Origin: Mycobacterium attenuatum
Lineage (GTDB): Bacteria > Actinomycetota > Actinomycetes > Mycobacteriales > Mycobacteriaceae
Assembly (NCBI RefSeq): GCF_900566085.1
Contig: NZ_UPHT01000048.1
Location: forward strand, 1-64,000
Reading direction: 5' to 3'
DNA: 64,000 nt
Shown here: positions 56,901 through 64,000 of the stretch, piece after piece
How the letters are laid out: each line of letters begins with the position of its first letter
Numbering within the stretch: position 1 is the stretch's first letter
Notes under the pieces: model-generated
The model's input: only the letters and a program-made list of their open reading frames with translations
What the model was told of the DNA's origin: nothing
Databases searched by the model: none
Made by a program: the position numbers and the translations under genes

Positions 56901-59900
56901 CAGGGCGACCAGTGCCGGTCCGTTGACGGCGCCGCCGCCGAGGTGGGTGGTCCGCACCAGCAGGTCCAGCTCCCACAGATCCCACGGCACGTGACGCGAC
57001 AGCCGCAGCAGCCGGTGGATGCGGTCCAGCGTGTCGACGGTGATCCCGGTCATCCGCTGGTCGCCGAGCGACGCGCTGCTGACCGGACGCGCCAGTTGCA
57101 CGGGCGCCGGCGCCCCCGGCGGGTTGATCCAGGTCAGCGTCCGCAATTCCAGGATCTGCTCGTAGGTCAGGTGGGCGTGGCCCATCACGTCCAGCACCGG
57201 GATCTCGGCCTGGTCGGGGTCCAGGCCCCAGAACTTCTGCTGGGCGGCCGAAGTGGCCGCGGCGGTGATGATGATCGACGTCTCGTGGGAGGAGATGCCG
57301 AGCTGCTCGGCCGCGATCGACACGGCGTCGGCGTCGGGGTCGCCGAACACCCCCATCAACCGCCAGCGCGGGACACCCAGGTGCTCGAGCAGCACGCGGG
57401 CGTCTTCTTGCCATAGGTCGAACACACCCGTCATCGGGAAGTCGGCGCTGCGCAGCGTGTTGTAGGCGCCGTCACGTTGATGCTCGGGGACCGCGCGCAG
57501 CTCCTCGGCCGGGCGGGTGGTCTGGCCGTCCGGGTCCGCTCCGGTCACGGCGGCTTCCAGGATTTCGCAGACCAGGTCGATGTAGGGCACCGCCGTCTCG
57601 GTGTTGGGGCAGTTCAGTTTTGTCGTCACCAGGTCCGGACGGCGGTCGGTGAGGATTTCGCGCACGGTGCGCCCCGCGACCTGCGACGGATGCGCGTCGA
57701 GGAAGCGCAACAGGTCGGCGAGGTAGGCGGCCGGGCCGTACACCGAGGCGCAGTGCGCACAATCGCACACGTCGAGCGGGCCGAAAAGCAGCTCCAGGTC
57801 CGGGATTTGGCCCAGCAGATCGGCACGCTCGGCGACGCTGACTCCTTGCGGGACCACGGCGGCCGGATCGCTTTGGTGGATCTCGGCGCGGAAGTCGCCC
57901 AGGCGCGCCAAGACGTTGGCGTACTGGAACAGGGCGTAGCCGTGGATCGACAGGGCCGTCGGCTGGTCGACGCCGCTGGCGCCGAGCTTCTGCACCAGCT
58001 CGGCTTTGCCCACCGACAGGATCTGCATCGAGCTGTGCAGGTGGTTGTCCAGCAAGGCCCGGCCGGTCGATGCGGTGGGGGCCAGCCGGTGGGCGCGCTG
58101 CAGAACGCGCAGATCGGCGCGTACGTCGTCGTCGACCGCGATGGCGTTGCTGGCGACGAACCCGTCCACGTTGGCGGTCCGCAAGTCCAGGTCCTCGTGG
58201 GCGTCCACCAATGCCGCGACCTCGTCGACCTTGGTCAGCGCGGTCTGAGTGCTGCGGCCGACCTCGGCGACGAAAGCGACCGTGGGGAAGATGCGCTCGC
58301 TCTGGGCGGCCAGGGTGCGGGCGAACGTCTCGCGCCGCGCCGGCAGCGTGGCACCGTCGGTCCCGTCCGGGATCGCGTTGCCGTTGGCCGAGATGTAGTC
58401 GCTCCATTCCTGCGGGGTGAGCTTGGCTAGGTCACGTGCCGAGTTGACCCGCCCGTCGTCCGGATCGGCGATCTTGTCTTTCATGAAGGTCATCGTCGGC
58501 AGGTGGTTCTTGACGACGAGCCCGATTTCCACGGACTGCTTGAAATCCTGGACCTGGGTGTCCAGGCCCGGCAAGGCGGCGTTCACGCCGGTCCAGAACT
58601 CGGCGCCGAAACCGCGCGTGCTCACGAAAACCTCGGCGACCCTGTCGAATTCGCCGGCCGGGATGGTGCTGGTGCCCAGCACCGACGCCAGGCTGCCGTT
58701 GCCCACGAGCAACGGCTTGTGCAGCGCGAAGGCGGTGCGGTTGGCGGCCAGCGCCGCGGTGATGTCGGCGCGGCGGGCGCCGACGGTCACGGGGATCAGG
58801 TTTTCGGCCAGCGCGCTATCCAGTGCCGCCTCCTGCAACGGGCTCTCCATGAACGCGATGCCGTTGGCGGTGTTCTCCACGAGTTGGTCGATGAGCTCCC
58901 ATTCGTGGGTGCTGGCCAGCAGCTCGTCGGGCAGGGTCGGCGGCAGGCTCTGCTCGAGAAAGGCGTACACCACCGCGATGTCCAGTGCGCCGCCGGCGAG
59001 CGTGGACGACACCCGGGCCGCCAGCACCATGCGCATCACGTCGTCCTGTGCCAGGCCGCACGCCAGCGCGACGTGGCTGATATCGGGACGTTCGGCGGTT
59101 TCGGTGAGCAGGATCAGCGGGGCGCCCTTGGCGGCGGCACTGATGGCCGCGAGCCGCACCTCGTAATCGGACGGCCCGGCGTACGGTCGGTCGCCCTGAG
59201 TGAAGTTGGCCCACGCCATGGGCGGCGGGTTCGTCAGGTTCTTGCGCCCGATCTCGGCGCCGGCGGGGTCGCGATAGGTGACCGTCAGCAGCAGCGGGGA
59301 TACCGGCTTGCCGGTGGTGGCGTCGACCGGCGCGGTGTACGGCAGATCGAAGAAACCGTTGGCCAGGGTGGCGCGCTGCCCCAGCACGACGCCGGCGCCA
59401 CCGATGGCGCGGGTGCGCAGTTCGACGCTCGCGCCTTTGATGCCGGCCCACGCGGTGTCGCGGACGGTTCCGCGGATGCGGGCCGTGGTGGCTGCGGCGG
59501 CGGGATTGGCGCGGATGACGGCCTGGTTGAGCGCGACGAGCGTGCCCCTGTCGACGTGACCGGTCTCCGGCAGGCCCGCCGACTTTTGGAAGGCGAGCAC
59601 CGCGGCGCGGGTGGACGCCCCGAACCGGGTGTCTTTGAACTCCGTCTCGTTGACCGCGTGGCCGAGGAACGCCAGCGTATGCTGCAGCACCGGCACGTCC
59701 TTGTTGGTTGCGTTGAGGCGCAGTGCCCGCGGGATCGGCTTCAGTGCCGTCGGATCCGGCGCGGACACCAGCACCGGCTTGCGCGGTTTGCTGGCGGCGG
59801 CGGCGTGCACCCGGTCGAAGGTTTCCGGATCCATGGTGCCGGTCGCCGGTAGGCCGAAGCGCGCTTGCAGGGTGCGGATGGCGGCCTGTGTCGACGGCCC

Positions 59901-60494
59901 CAGTTCCTTGGTCCGCATCTCGGTGCCGTCGATGTGCAGGTCGATGTTGCGGGCGCGCGCGGCGCGCAGCATCGTCTTCTGCAGCTTGCTGGTTTGCGTC
60001 TTGGTGCCCAGTTTGCGGGTCAACGCGTGCGCGCGCAGCGCGGTGATGACGTCCTGGGTCACCAGGCCGTCATCGCGCAGCCCCGCCTGGGCGGCGAACT
60101 CCTTCAGCTGGTCGCGGGTCGACGGGCCGAAGGTACGCGTCTTGCGCTCGCCCGGGTCGACGGCCACCCCGGCGTCGGTCAGTAGCTGCTGGATGCGGCC
60201 GGCGCGGTAGCTGCTTGCGGTCAGCAGCTGGTCTTCGACGTGGACCTTGAGCGCGTCGACGGTGGATTTGTTGAACTTGCCGGTCTGGTCCAGTCCCGCC
60301 CGCTCCTGCAGCACTTTGACCGCGGCGGAGGTGGTCTTACCCAGCTTGGCCTCGTCCACCTCGCCGGCGTCGACTGGCAGGCCCAGCGTGCCGAGCGCCT
60401 GGTGCAACAGTTCGACGCGGTGCTTGGTCGGCGTGGCGCCCGGGCTCTGCAGGCGCGCGATGTCGTCGAGCTTGAGTTTGCTGTCGAGCGGCAT
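50913..60494 (-). CDS. Giant TcA-like insecticidal toxin complex subunit with peptidoglycan-binding-like N-terminus
   Basis: A 3193-aa protein, longer than the usual 2500-aa TcA, which forms the pentameric pore that injects the TcC effector. Residues 25-325 hold four peptidoglycan-binding-like repeats (for example FGASTRAAVLAFQKSAGLP). Residues 335-450 form a transthyretin/Ig-like domain. The TcA hallmark GPAAYLADLLRFLD...RRPDLVTTKLNCPNTETAVPYIDLV is at about 920-980. The shell region NWELFFHAPFLIACKLT...MKWFHYIFDPTD is at about 2255-2295. Hydrophobic and coiled-coil channel helices lie at about 2635-2790, and the C-terminal TcB-binding domain ends the protein. No signal peptide. It lies 16 bases after the TcB-TcC gene. 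Target cell and receptor are unknown. Confidence 0.92.
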   Translation of the reverse strand: MPLDSKLKLDDIARLQSPGATPTKHRVELLHQALGTLGLPVDAGEVDEAKLGKTTSAAVKVLQERAGLDQTGKFNKSTVDALKVHVEDQLLTASSYRAGRIQQLLTDAGVAVDPGERKTRTFGPSTRDQLKEFAAQAGLRDDGLVTQDVITALRAHALTRKLGTKTQTSKLQKTMLRAARARNIDLHIDGTEMRTKELGPSTQAAIRTLQARFGLPATGTMDPETFDRVHAAAASKPRKPVLVSAPDPTALKPIPRALRLNATNKDVPVLQHTLAFLGHAVNETEFKDTRFGASTRAAVLAFQKSAGLPETGHVDRGTLVALNQAVIRANPAAAATTARIRGTVRDTAWAGIKGASVELRTRAIGGAGVVLGQRATLANGFFDLPYTAPVDATTGKPVSPLLLTVTYRDPAGAEIGRKNLTNPPPMAWANFTQGDRPYAGPSDYEVRLAAISAAAKGAPLILLTETAERPDISHVALACGLAQDDVMRMVLAARVSSTLAGGALDIAVVYAFLEQSLPPTLPDELLASTHEWELIDQLVENTANGIAFMESPLQEAALDSALAENLIPVTVGARRADITAALAANRTAFALHKPLLVGNGSLASVLGTSTIPAGEFDRVAEVFVSTRGFGAEFWTGVNAALPGLDTQVQDFKQSVEIGLVVKNHLPTMTFMKDKIADPDDGRVNSARDLAKLTPQEWSDYISANGNAIPDGTDGATLPARRETFARTLAAQSERIFPTVAFVAEVGRSTQTALTKVDEVAALVDAHEDLDLRTANVDGFVASNAIAVDDDVRADLRVLQRAHRLAPTASTGRALLDNHLHSSMQILSVGKAELVQKLGASGVDQPTALSIHGYALFQYANVLARLGDFRAEIHQSDPAAVVPQGVSVAERADLLGQIPDLELLFGPLDVCDCAHCASVYGPAAYLADLLRFLDAHPSQVAGRTVREILTDRRPDLVTTKLNCPNTETAVPYIDLVCEILEAAVTGADPDGQTTRPAEELRAVPEHQRDGAYNTLRSADFPMTGVFDLWQEDARVLLEHLGVPRWRLMGVFGDPDADAVSIAAEQLGISSHETSIIITAAATSAAQQKFWGLDPDQAEIPVLDVMGHAHLTYEQILELRTLTWINPPGAPAPVQLARPVSSASLGDQRMTGITVDTLDRIHRLLRLSRHVPWDLWELDLLVRTTHLGGGAVNGPALVALRDAAQLQGRLNVPAETLATWFGDLPRQGRPDPADPARAAISAYAALFANPAVLNPPDPAFATPGGGAITADHHPALLAALSVTESELTALLAKVGATFDIAHLSGLVRWATLARSLGMRAGELLALATLVESVVEDPFASPAALLEFLDVRDVVHTAGVAPAELDALLHARPDSPYLPGDDATTDAARTLRESLRTATADTRAGAAISHVATTFGVPAEHAALLMSSLTMTGEPLATRFTDAAIDANDAAGNYVTELSAAAQPSLYASYALLHKVVRLMRVHGVTALDDLRWLLDNAADVGVLAFGDLPVSAEPPTDLFGDWLALARLRLLRATVPSAPELLRLGGKPASTLAQLRTAAADFGLSADDLAKLDAGRRAPYRDLRFLARLCAAAAQIKRLGVSAATCFAWADRDTDAAQADIARQIRQTAKSKYEAAAWLSTVTPMQDNMREHKRDGLLAHLIEKSLRIESPSVTVDGTVYANRKYWRNSEDVFNYFLIDVDMSACQLTSRIQEAISAVQTFVQRCFLNVEKPEVLISGAERADQVSLDAWSQWKWMKNYRIWEANRKIFLYPENWIEPALRDDKSPFFVELENELLQGEITDARAETALRHYLEKVHEVHDLEVVGMYHDVDDDSPFDNLPPSINRAHVIGRTKTDTPSYFYRGFDLNTGVWSAWERIDLDITGEHVVPVVYNRALHLFWLVITDKPQKVRRQPAAQQTASTSDAPEPPKQLEIKLAWAVRREDGWSPRRVTPNPLVHPWQRPAGSYTLKPRYKTRENQLWLDLYVSTSLEFNNTKFYDPYTGQFAYLTGTRFDETARPWHSSSFVFDGNVIATKLKPLRGQYHVLDAAGLASPALTQTTSYQYVHDAADDRGRMVLPLTGGYEIAPRMALPEGMHFQTNRLVNNTYKMNSGRLSVLESGASVALLNAARAPFSLSFSTHHVQLDTAAYERSPFFYSDTGRTYFVESEWVTIQHGSSQTLQLRYRFAPFSHQYTALFLRELNRGGIPGLLRRAIQRFPQTFYPTNSFNFASYQPTGVAIAEPTAQTDVVDFSPRGATSIYNWELFFHAPFLIACKLTANQRFDEAMKWFHYIFDPTDTEQLAAPQRFWVTKPFFDMGDVDIRKQRIQSILDNVESHAPEVRAWKNDPFKPFLVARTRPVAFQKAVVMKYIDNLIAWGDQLYRMDTLESINEARMLYVLAHELLGRRPEHVPAAPRADQSYAELTAASPLDPFGNKRVDVLLENFVARPATVVDAPPGTPPLPELPLLYFGIPANDQLEQYWTTVEGRLFQIRHCMNLAGQVRQLPPFAPPIDPAVLVRAIAAGVDLDSVLAPSAAAASPYRFRTLVGKALEVCAEVRSLGQQMIGALEKRDAEALALLTAGNDVALQDAITLIRKQQITEANLAAAAMEKGFDAIDERIAYFGAIPRMNDWETAGVVVHGLGLISEILATVLSAVAGPSHLIPQIEAGAAGFGGSPTLTVKFGGTNVGSAAGSFAALFNGLAGILHQGGHMLETQGMYTRQYDRNQHEFTVAQKDRAHLSAQLEASKVRITIAEKELEAHELHIDHVGATAEYLKSKYTNQQLYDWMVGQLATVYFRAYQLAYDLGKQAERAFEYELGADPSRPTFVQFGYWDSLKKGLLAGERLTADLRRMEAAYLDTNRRRLELTRSFSLAAINPMALVQLRTTGSCNLTLDEWLYDLDHPGHYQRRLRSVAMSVPCVTGPYTNVNATLTLTGNGVRLIDDPGGDYGDPLVTDDARRFAAENVPVTMIATSHGRADSGMFDNRGDDDRYLPFEGAGAVSKWTIALKKAHNQFDLATVTDVILHVEYTALPGSPALATMATTALNTKLPKNGARLLALDAEFSGAWYRFERPDADAEQIFAIDVGMQQVPFAIRRAAGSTGLVVTRADLVVESAATQPFDVRAAGPGHNLGASVPLTVDGTFGDLFHAVITPGPGTPLLGSWQLSIKRQADNDFKTLPAGLISHAYLVLQFGTP

Positions 60495-60510
60495 GTCCGG
60501 GTCCCTTCGG

Positions 60511-63500
60511 TCACCAGATGCTGAACAGGTAGGCGATGCCGGCCACCGCGGCCCCGATTGCGGCGCCGACGGCGGTGCCGACGCCGGGAATGACGGATCC
60601 GATGGCGGCGCCGACCCCGACGGCGGCCAGCAGGCCGATGGTGTCTGCCTCTTGTTGGGTGGCGCCCAGGTATTCCTTGGCGGCGTTGCGGGCCGCCAGT
60701 CCGGCGAGTGCGCCGCCCGCGCCGGCGGCCGCCACGACGGGAACCGCCTCGGCCACGGTCAGCAGTGTCGCGGCTGCGGTGTGGTAGCCGAGGCCGTAGG
60801 CGAGCAGGGCGCTGCTACCCACGACGGCTTCGGTTTCGACGACGCCGGGGATCGCTACCCGGGCGGCGCCGGCGACCGCGCCGCCGACTCGCTGGCCGAG
60901 GCTGGGTCCGCCGCGCGAACCGCCGCCCTTGGAGCCCCCGCCCGGCGCACTGCCGCCGGTGGGCGCGGTCCCCGTTCCGCCGCCGCTGCCGCGGGTGCCG
61001 CTGTTGTTGAGGTTGGGCACGAATTTGGCCAGCCGCTGCGGCAGCGGCGCGCCTTCGACGGCGCCGGAGCCCTTGCGAATGATCGAGATTCCGTCTTCGT
61101 GTTCGATGAAGATGTCGACCTTGCGGTCGCCGGGGGCGGTGTCGGCCAGGTGCGCCAGCACCCGGCGCGCTTCGGCGGAGGAGTGGAAGTCGGCCCACGA
61201 GTATCCGGGTGTGGAGGCCTCCGGGTCACCGGGCACCAGCGGCGGCATCTTGGGTGTCGGGTTGACCTTGCGCATGTCGAAGTGGACCGTGCTGGCGACC
61301 TTGCCTTCGAGCGCCTCCTCGGTCATCAGCGCCGAGAACATGGGGTAGAGGTCGCGTCGCTGGCCCTCGGAATTGGGTATCTGAAATTGCTTTTCCAGCT
61401 CCGGGCCGGACGGGAAGAACGCCGGCGGTCCCGTGCCGGGCCGTCCCCAGTTGTACTTGTCCTGAATGTTGAGCGGGATGAGCCCGGTGTTGTGCTCGGC
61501 GCGGTCCATGTAGCCCATTCCCGGTCCGAATGCGACGACGTATTTCGACGGATCCCGGTTGACCACAAAGGGTCCCGCGCTGACGCCGCCGCCGCTGGTG
61601 ATCGTGATGCCGCCGGCGGCCGTCGGCTCGTCGCCCATGCCGCCCGGGTCTTTGCGGCTGACCGGGTTGCCGCGGCTGTATGCATACAGACAGGTGCCGC
61701 CCTCGATGCCCATCGGATCGCAGGAGACGAACCGGCCCAGCCAGGGCGCGTAGTAGCGGGCGCCCAGGTGTTGCAGTCCCGACTCCTCGTCGCGCTCGGC
61801 GCCCAGGAAGCGGAATCGCTTGGGTGTCTCGGTCTGGTTGCGTACCGCCTGGTAGGTGGTGGCGCCGTAGGGGGTGTATTCCTCGAAGCTGATAATCCGT
61901 GCCTGGTCGTCGAGCTCGACGGCCGCCGAACCGAGCTGATCGCGGACCTGATGTCGCACCAGGTGTTTCGGCGCCCCCGGCGGCCCGCCGGACAGCGTCG
62001 TCTCCACGATGGCCAGGGTGGCCGAACCGTCGGGGATGTGCAGGGTCTCCTGGGTCAGCGGTGACGGGCCGGCGCGGCGCAGGATCTCCACGCCGCCCAG
62101 CTGGATGCGGTCCTGGACGACGGCGCCGACGGCGGTTTCGGTGATTTTGCGTGAACGTTCGCCGCCGGCGCCGTAGACGTAGTAGGTCCGCTCGCCGGCG
62201 TGGGCGGTGCCGTCGGCGTCGCCGGCGTTCACCGCCTGTCGCCGCGTCATCCGCAGCCGGTCGCCGAAGTCCCACTGCATCGCTTGCAGCTGCGGCATTT
62301 TCAGCGTATCGCCGTGCTCGTCGTACTCGTAGACGTCGGTCACACCGTCCACCGTCGTGCTGGTGAGCCGGTTATTGTGCTGTGCCGGCTCCAGCTGGCT
62401 GGTCTCGGCGTAGGCATAGGTTCGGGTCCATCCCGGATTGGCGGGATCGGTGCCGACGTGTGCTACCGCTTGCAGGTTGCCGACGTCGTCGTAGGTGTAG
62501 CGCTCGAGGTAGCGTGCCATCGCGTTGCCGTCGGCCGGGTGCGGGATACGAAGGCGCGCAACGTCGTTGTACGTGGTCGGGGATGGTGCCGCCTGGCCGA
62601 TGTGTTCGCGGCCGGTGGCCTCGATCAGCCGGTAAAAGGCGTCGTAGGTGTAGTCGCTGTCGGCGGTGACGCGCCTGTTGCGGAAGAAGATGGCCTGCTG
62701 GGCGAGGTCGCGCACCGCGGCGACGTTGCCGCTCGGATCATGCACGAACCGCTGATTCTGCAGCTGGCATCCGGGCCATCCCGCCGGCGGCGGGTCCGGG
62801 CAGTCGGCGAAAGCTGCTGGGTTGCGGCGGATCTGGAGCGCGGCGAGTCGCTGGGTCAGCGGGTCGTAGCGGGCGGTGGTGCGCACACCGTTGCCGCGGT
62901 CGACCTGGGTGCGGCGCCCTTGCGCGTCGTAGCGGACGTCGGCCAGTGCGGGTACGTCGGCGCTGGCCGGGTCGAGAAGTGCTGGGGGCTCATCGGATTC
63001 GTCGATCCACACGTCGAGACGGCGCAGCAGCGAGCCCTGGTCGTACTGCTGCTGCAACACTTTGACCGCCGCGCCGGGCTGGTTGCTGTGCGGCGCGATG
63101 ACCTGAATCGGCCGGTTCAGCGCGTCGAACCGGGTTGCGCTGAGGTAGCGCTCGTTTTCCAGGCCGACCGCCCCGGACCAGTCGATGACGCTGCGGTAGT
63201 CTGTCACCAATGCCCGTTCGACCCGCAGCGGATTGCCGGCGAAGTCGAAGCGGTCGGTGGTCACCGACCCGGACTGGTCCCGCAGTTCGACGGCACGCCC
63301 ACGCAGGTTGGCCGCCTGCGGGTCGGGCCGCGATTCTCCGTAGACGGTGTCGGCGACCAGAACGTCGGCGCCGCCGTCGTTCAGCACGGTGCCGGTGGGC
63401 CGGCGCAGCACGTCGTAGCGTGTGGTGAACCGCCGGCCCTTGTCGTCCCAGGAGACCAGCGCGCCGCCGATGGCGTCGGTCAGGCTCCAACGGGCTCCTG

Positions 63501-64000
63501 CCTCCATGCTGGCTTCGTGGATCCGGTTGCCCTGCAGGTCGAATGCGGCGCGCAGCACGGTCCGCCCGCGTGCGTCGATCACCGCGCGGCGCCGGCCGAG
63601 GATGTCGAGCACGTCCCGGTTGCGGTAGGTGCGCTCGGTCGGCGGGTCGGCCGGCGCGGCGTCGGAGTATTTGTAGCGGTTGGTCACCACCGTCAGAACC
63701 GCGCGCCCGAGCGAATCACTATGCGCGACAGTCGGTGTCGCGGCATGTATCATCGCCTGCTCGGCGGCCCGGCGCTGCGCCGCCCGGTCACCGGCATCCG
63801 GCCAGCGCGCGGCCGCCAACGCGGGATCGGTGCGCAGCGCGGCCCAGGTCGGGACGTGCGCCGCCGCGGGCAGGCGTTCGAAGAAACCACCGACGTCGTC
63901 GTCGGCGGCGCCCACCAGCGCCACCGTGTCGTTGGCGTCCCAGGATTCCGAGCGCCACGCGCCGACGACGGTCTTCTGCCAGGTGTGGTCGGGATGCAGC
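60511..64000 (-). CDS. TcB-TcC fusion (RHS-repeat cocoon with C-terminal effector), N-terminus outside window
   Basis: At least 1162 residues; the frame stays open to the window edge. It begins within the TcB part at HPDHTWQKTVVGAWRSESWD, where known TcBs read PDHT-EKVV-DPW. Many YD/RHS repeats follow (RYDVLRRPTG, RFDALNRPIQV, YTYDDVGNLQAV, YEYDEHGDTL). The RHS core is LGARYYAPWLGRFVSCDPMG...LYAYSRGNP, ending DPGG at 61639-61650. Aspartates for self-cleavage are expected there. The last 375 residues are the variable effector: a globular part, a Gly/Ser linker and a hydrophobic glycine-rich tail. Together with TcA this makes a full Tc injection machine. Confidence 0.9.
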   Translation of the reverse strand, partial: LHPDHTWQKTVVGAWRSESWDANDTVALVGAADDDVGGFFERLPAAAHVPTWAALRTDPALAAARWPDAGDRAAQRRAAEQAMIHAATPTVAHSDSLGRAVLTVVTNRYKYSDAAPADPPTERTYRNRDVLDILGRRRAVIDARGRTVLRAAFDLQGNRIHEASMEAGARWSLTDAIGGALVSWDDKGRRFTTRYDVLRRPTGTVLNDGGADVLVADTVYGESRPDPQAANLRGRAVELRDQSGSVTTDRFDFAGNPLRVERALVTDYRSVIDWSGAVGLENERYLSATRFDALNRPIQVIAPHSNQPGAAVKVLQQQYDQGSLLRRLDVWIDESDEPPALLDPASADVPALADVRYDAQGRRTQVDRGNGVRTTARYDPLTQRLAALQIRRNPAAFADCPDPPPAGWPGCQLQNQRFVHDPSGNVAAVRDLAQQAIFFRNRRVTADSDYTYDAFYRLIEATGREHIGQAAPSPTTYNDVARLRIPHPADGNAMARYLERYTYDDVGNLQAVAHVGTDPANPGWTRTYAYAETSQLEPAQHNNRLTSTTVDGVTDVYEYDEHGDTLKMPQLQAMQWDFGDRLRMTRRQAVNAGDADGTAHAGERTYYVYGAGGERSRKITETAVGAVVQDRIQLGGVEILRRAGPSPLTQETLHIPDGSATLAIVETTLSGGPPGAPKHLVRHQVRDQLGSAAVELDDQARIISFEEYTPYGATTYQAVRNQTETPKRFRFLGAERDEESGLQHLGARYYAPWLGRFVSCDPMGIEGGTCLYAYSRGNPVSRKDPGGMGDEPTAAGGITITSGGGVSAGPFVVNRDPSKYVVAFGPGMGYMDRAEHNTGLIPLNIQDKYNWGRPGTGPPAFFPSGPELEKQFQIPNSEGQRRDLYPMFSALMTEEALEGKVASTVHFDMRKVNPTPKMPPLVPGDPEASTPGYSWADFHSSAEARRVLAHLADTAPGDRKVDIFIEHEDGISIIRKGSGAVEGAPLPQRLAKFVPNLNNSGTRGSGGGTGTAPTGGSAPGGGSKGGGSRGGPSLGQRVGGAVAGAARVAIPGVVETEAVVGSSALLAYGLGYHTAAATLLTVAEAVPVVAAAGAGGALAGLAARNAAKEYLGATQQEADTIGLLAAVGVGAAIGSVIPGVGTAVGAAIGAAVAGIAYLFSIW

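Noticed and set aside
60247..62064. 605-codon plus-strand frame opposite the TcC effector
   Set aside because: Antisense shadow of the RHS gene. It crosses the tcA/tcBC junction and is Gly/Arg/Ala-rich without domains.

Overview
This 64-kb window is high-GC mycobacterial chromosome. It opens with the Gly-Gly-rich tail of a PE_PGRS protein. From memory of H37Rv, most of it keeps the Rv3046c-Rv3024c gene order in reverse orientation: a DUF3349 protein, adhC, fecB, ctaD, serB2, an ABC ATPase, a Nudix protein, echA17, two methyltransferases, TB22.2, a PQQ-propeller lipoprotein, an acyltransferase, a DUF4333 lipoprotein, the methylglucose lipopolysaccharide genes (Rv3032-Rv3030), fixA/fixB, an OlsB/OlsA-like acyltransferase pair, iscS and mnmA. 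Genes absent from the tubercle bacilli at these places (photolyase, TspO, SOUL, a CYP125 paralogue, a Tc toxin) point to a non-tuberculous, probably slow-growing species. The exact species cannot be fixed from the sequence.

The conserved backbone is broken by accessory blocks. (1) 6.4-13.9 kb: an ArsR regulator and six genes matching Rv0081-Rv0087 (hydrogenase-3/complex-I-like membrane complex), lying between serB2 and the Rv3041c homologue and bracketed by two related long hairpins. (2) 22.1-33.7 kb: a PIG-L deacetylase fused to a cyclic-nucleotide domain, an mmpL-tspO-photolyase operon behind 11-bp tandem repeats, small stress-type genes with SigF-like promoters, SOUL and STAS proteins, a protease-like secreted protein that has lost its catalytic residues, a gene broken by one in-frame stop, and an SDR. 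(3) 39.6-45.1 kb: a CYP125 paralogue behind a 22-bp palindrome, facing a TetR-BVMO-cupin-esterase operon. (4) 47-48 kb: an amidohydrolase-fold protein lacking metal ligands.

The most striking region is 50.3-64.0 kb. Just past mnmA, after an AT-richer gap, a leftward operon encodes an insecticidal-type Tc toxin. It has a TcB-TcC fusion (RHS repeats, RHS core, unknown C-terminal effector; its N-terminus runs off the window), then a 3193-residue TcA-like protein with an unusual N-terminus of four peptidoglycan-binding-like repeats and a transthyretin/Ig-like domain, then a small MNT-type nucleotidyltransferase whose start codon overlaps the TcA stop. This reads as a complete translocation machine with an undescribed payload in a Mycobacterium.

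Compact translation-coupled operons (ATGA, GTGA or TGATG overlaps) are common: the hyc-like genes, Rv3041c-Rv3039c homologues, Rv3031/Rv3030, olsB/olsA, iscS/mnmA, mmpL/tspO, BVMO/cupin and tcA/nucleotidyltransferase. No rRNA, tRNA, CRISPR array or intact insertion sequence was recognised.
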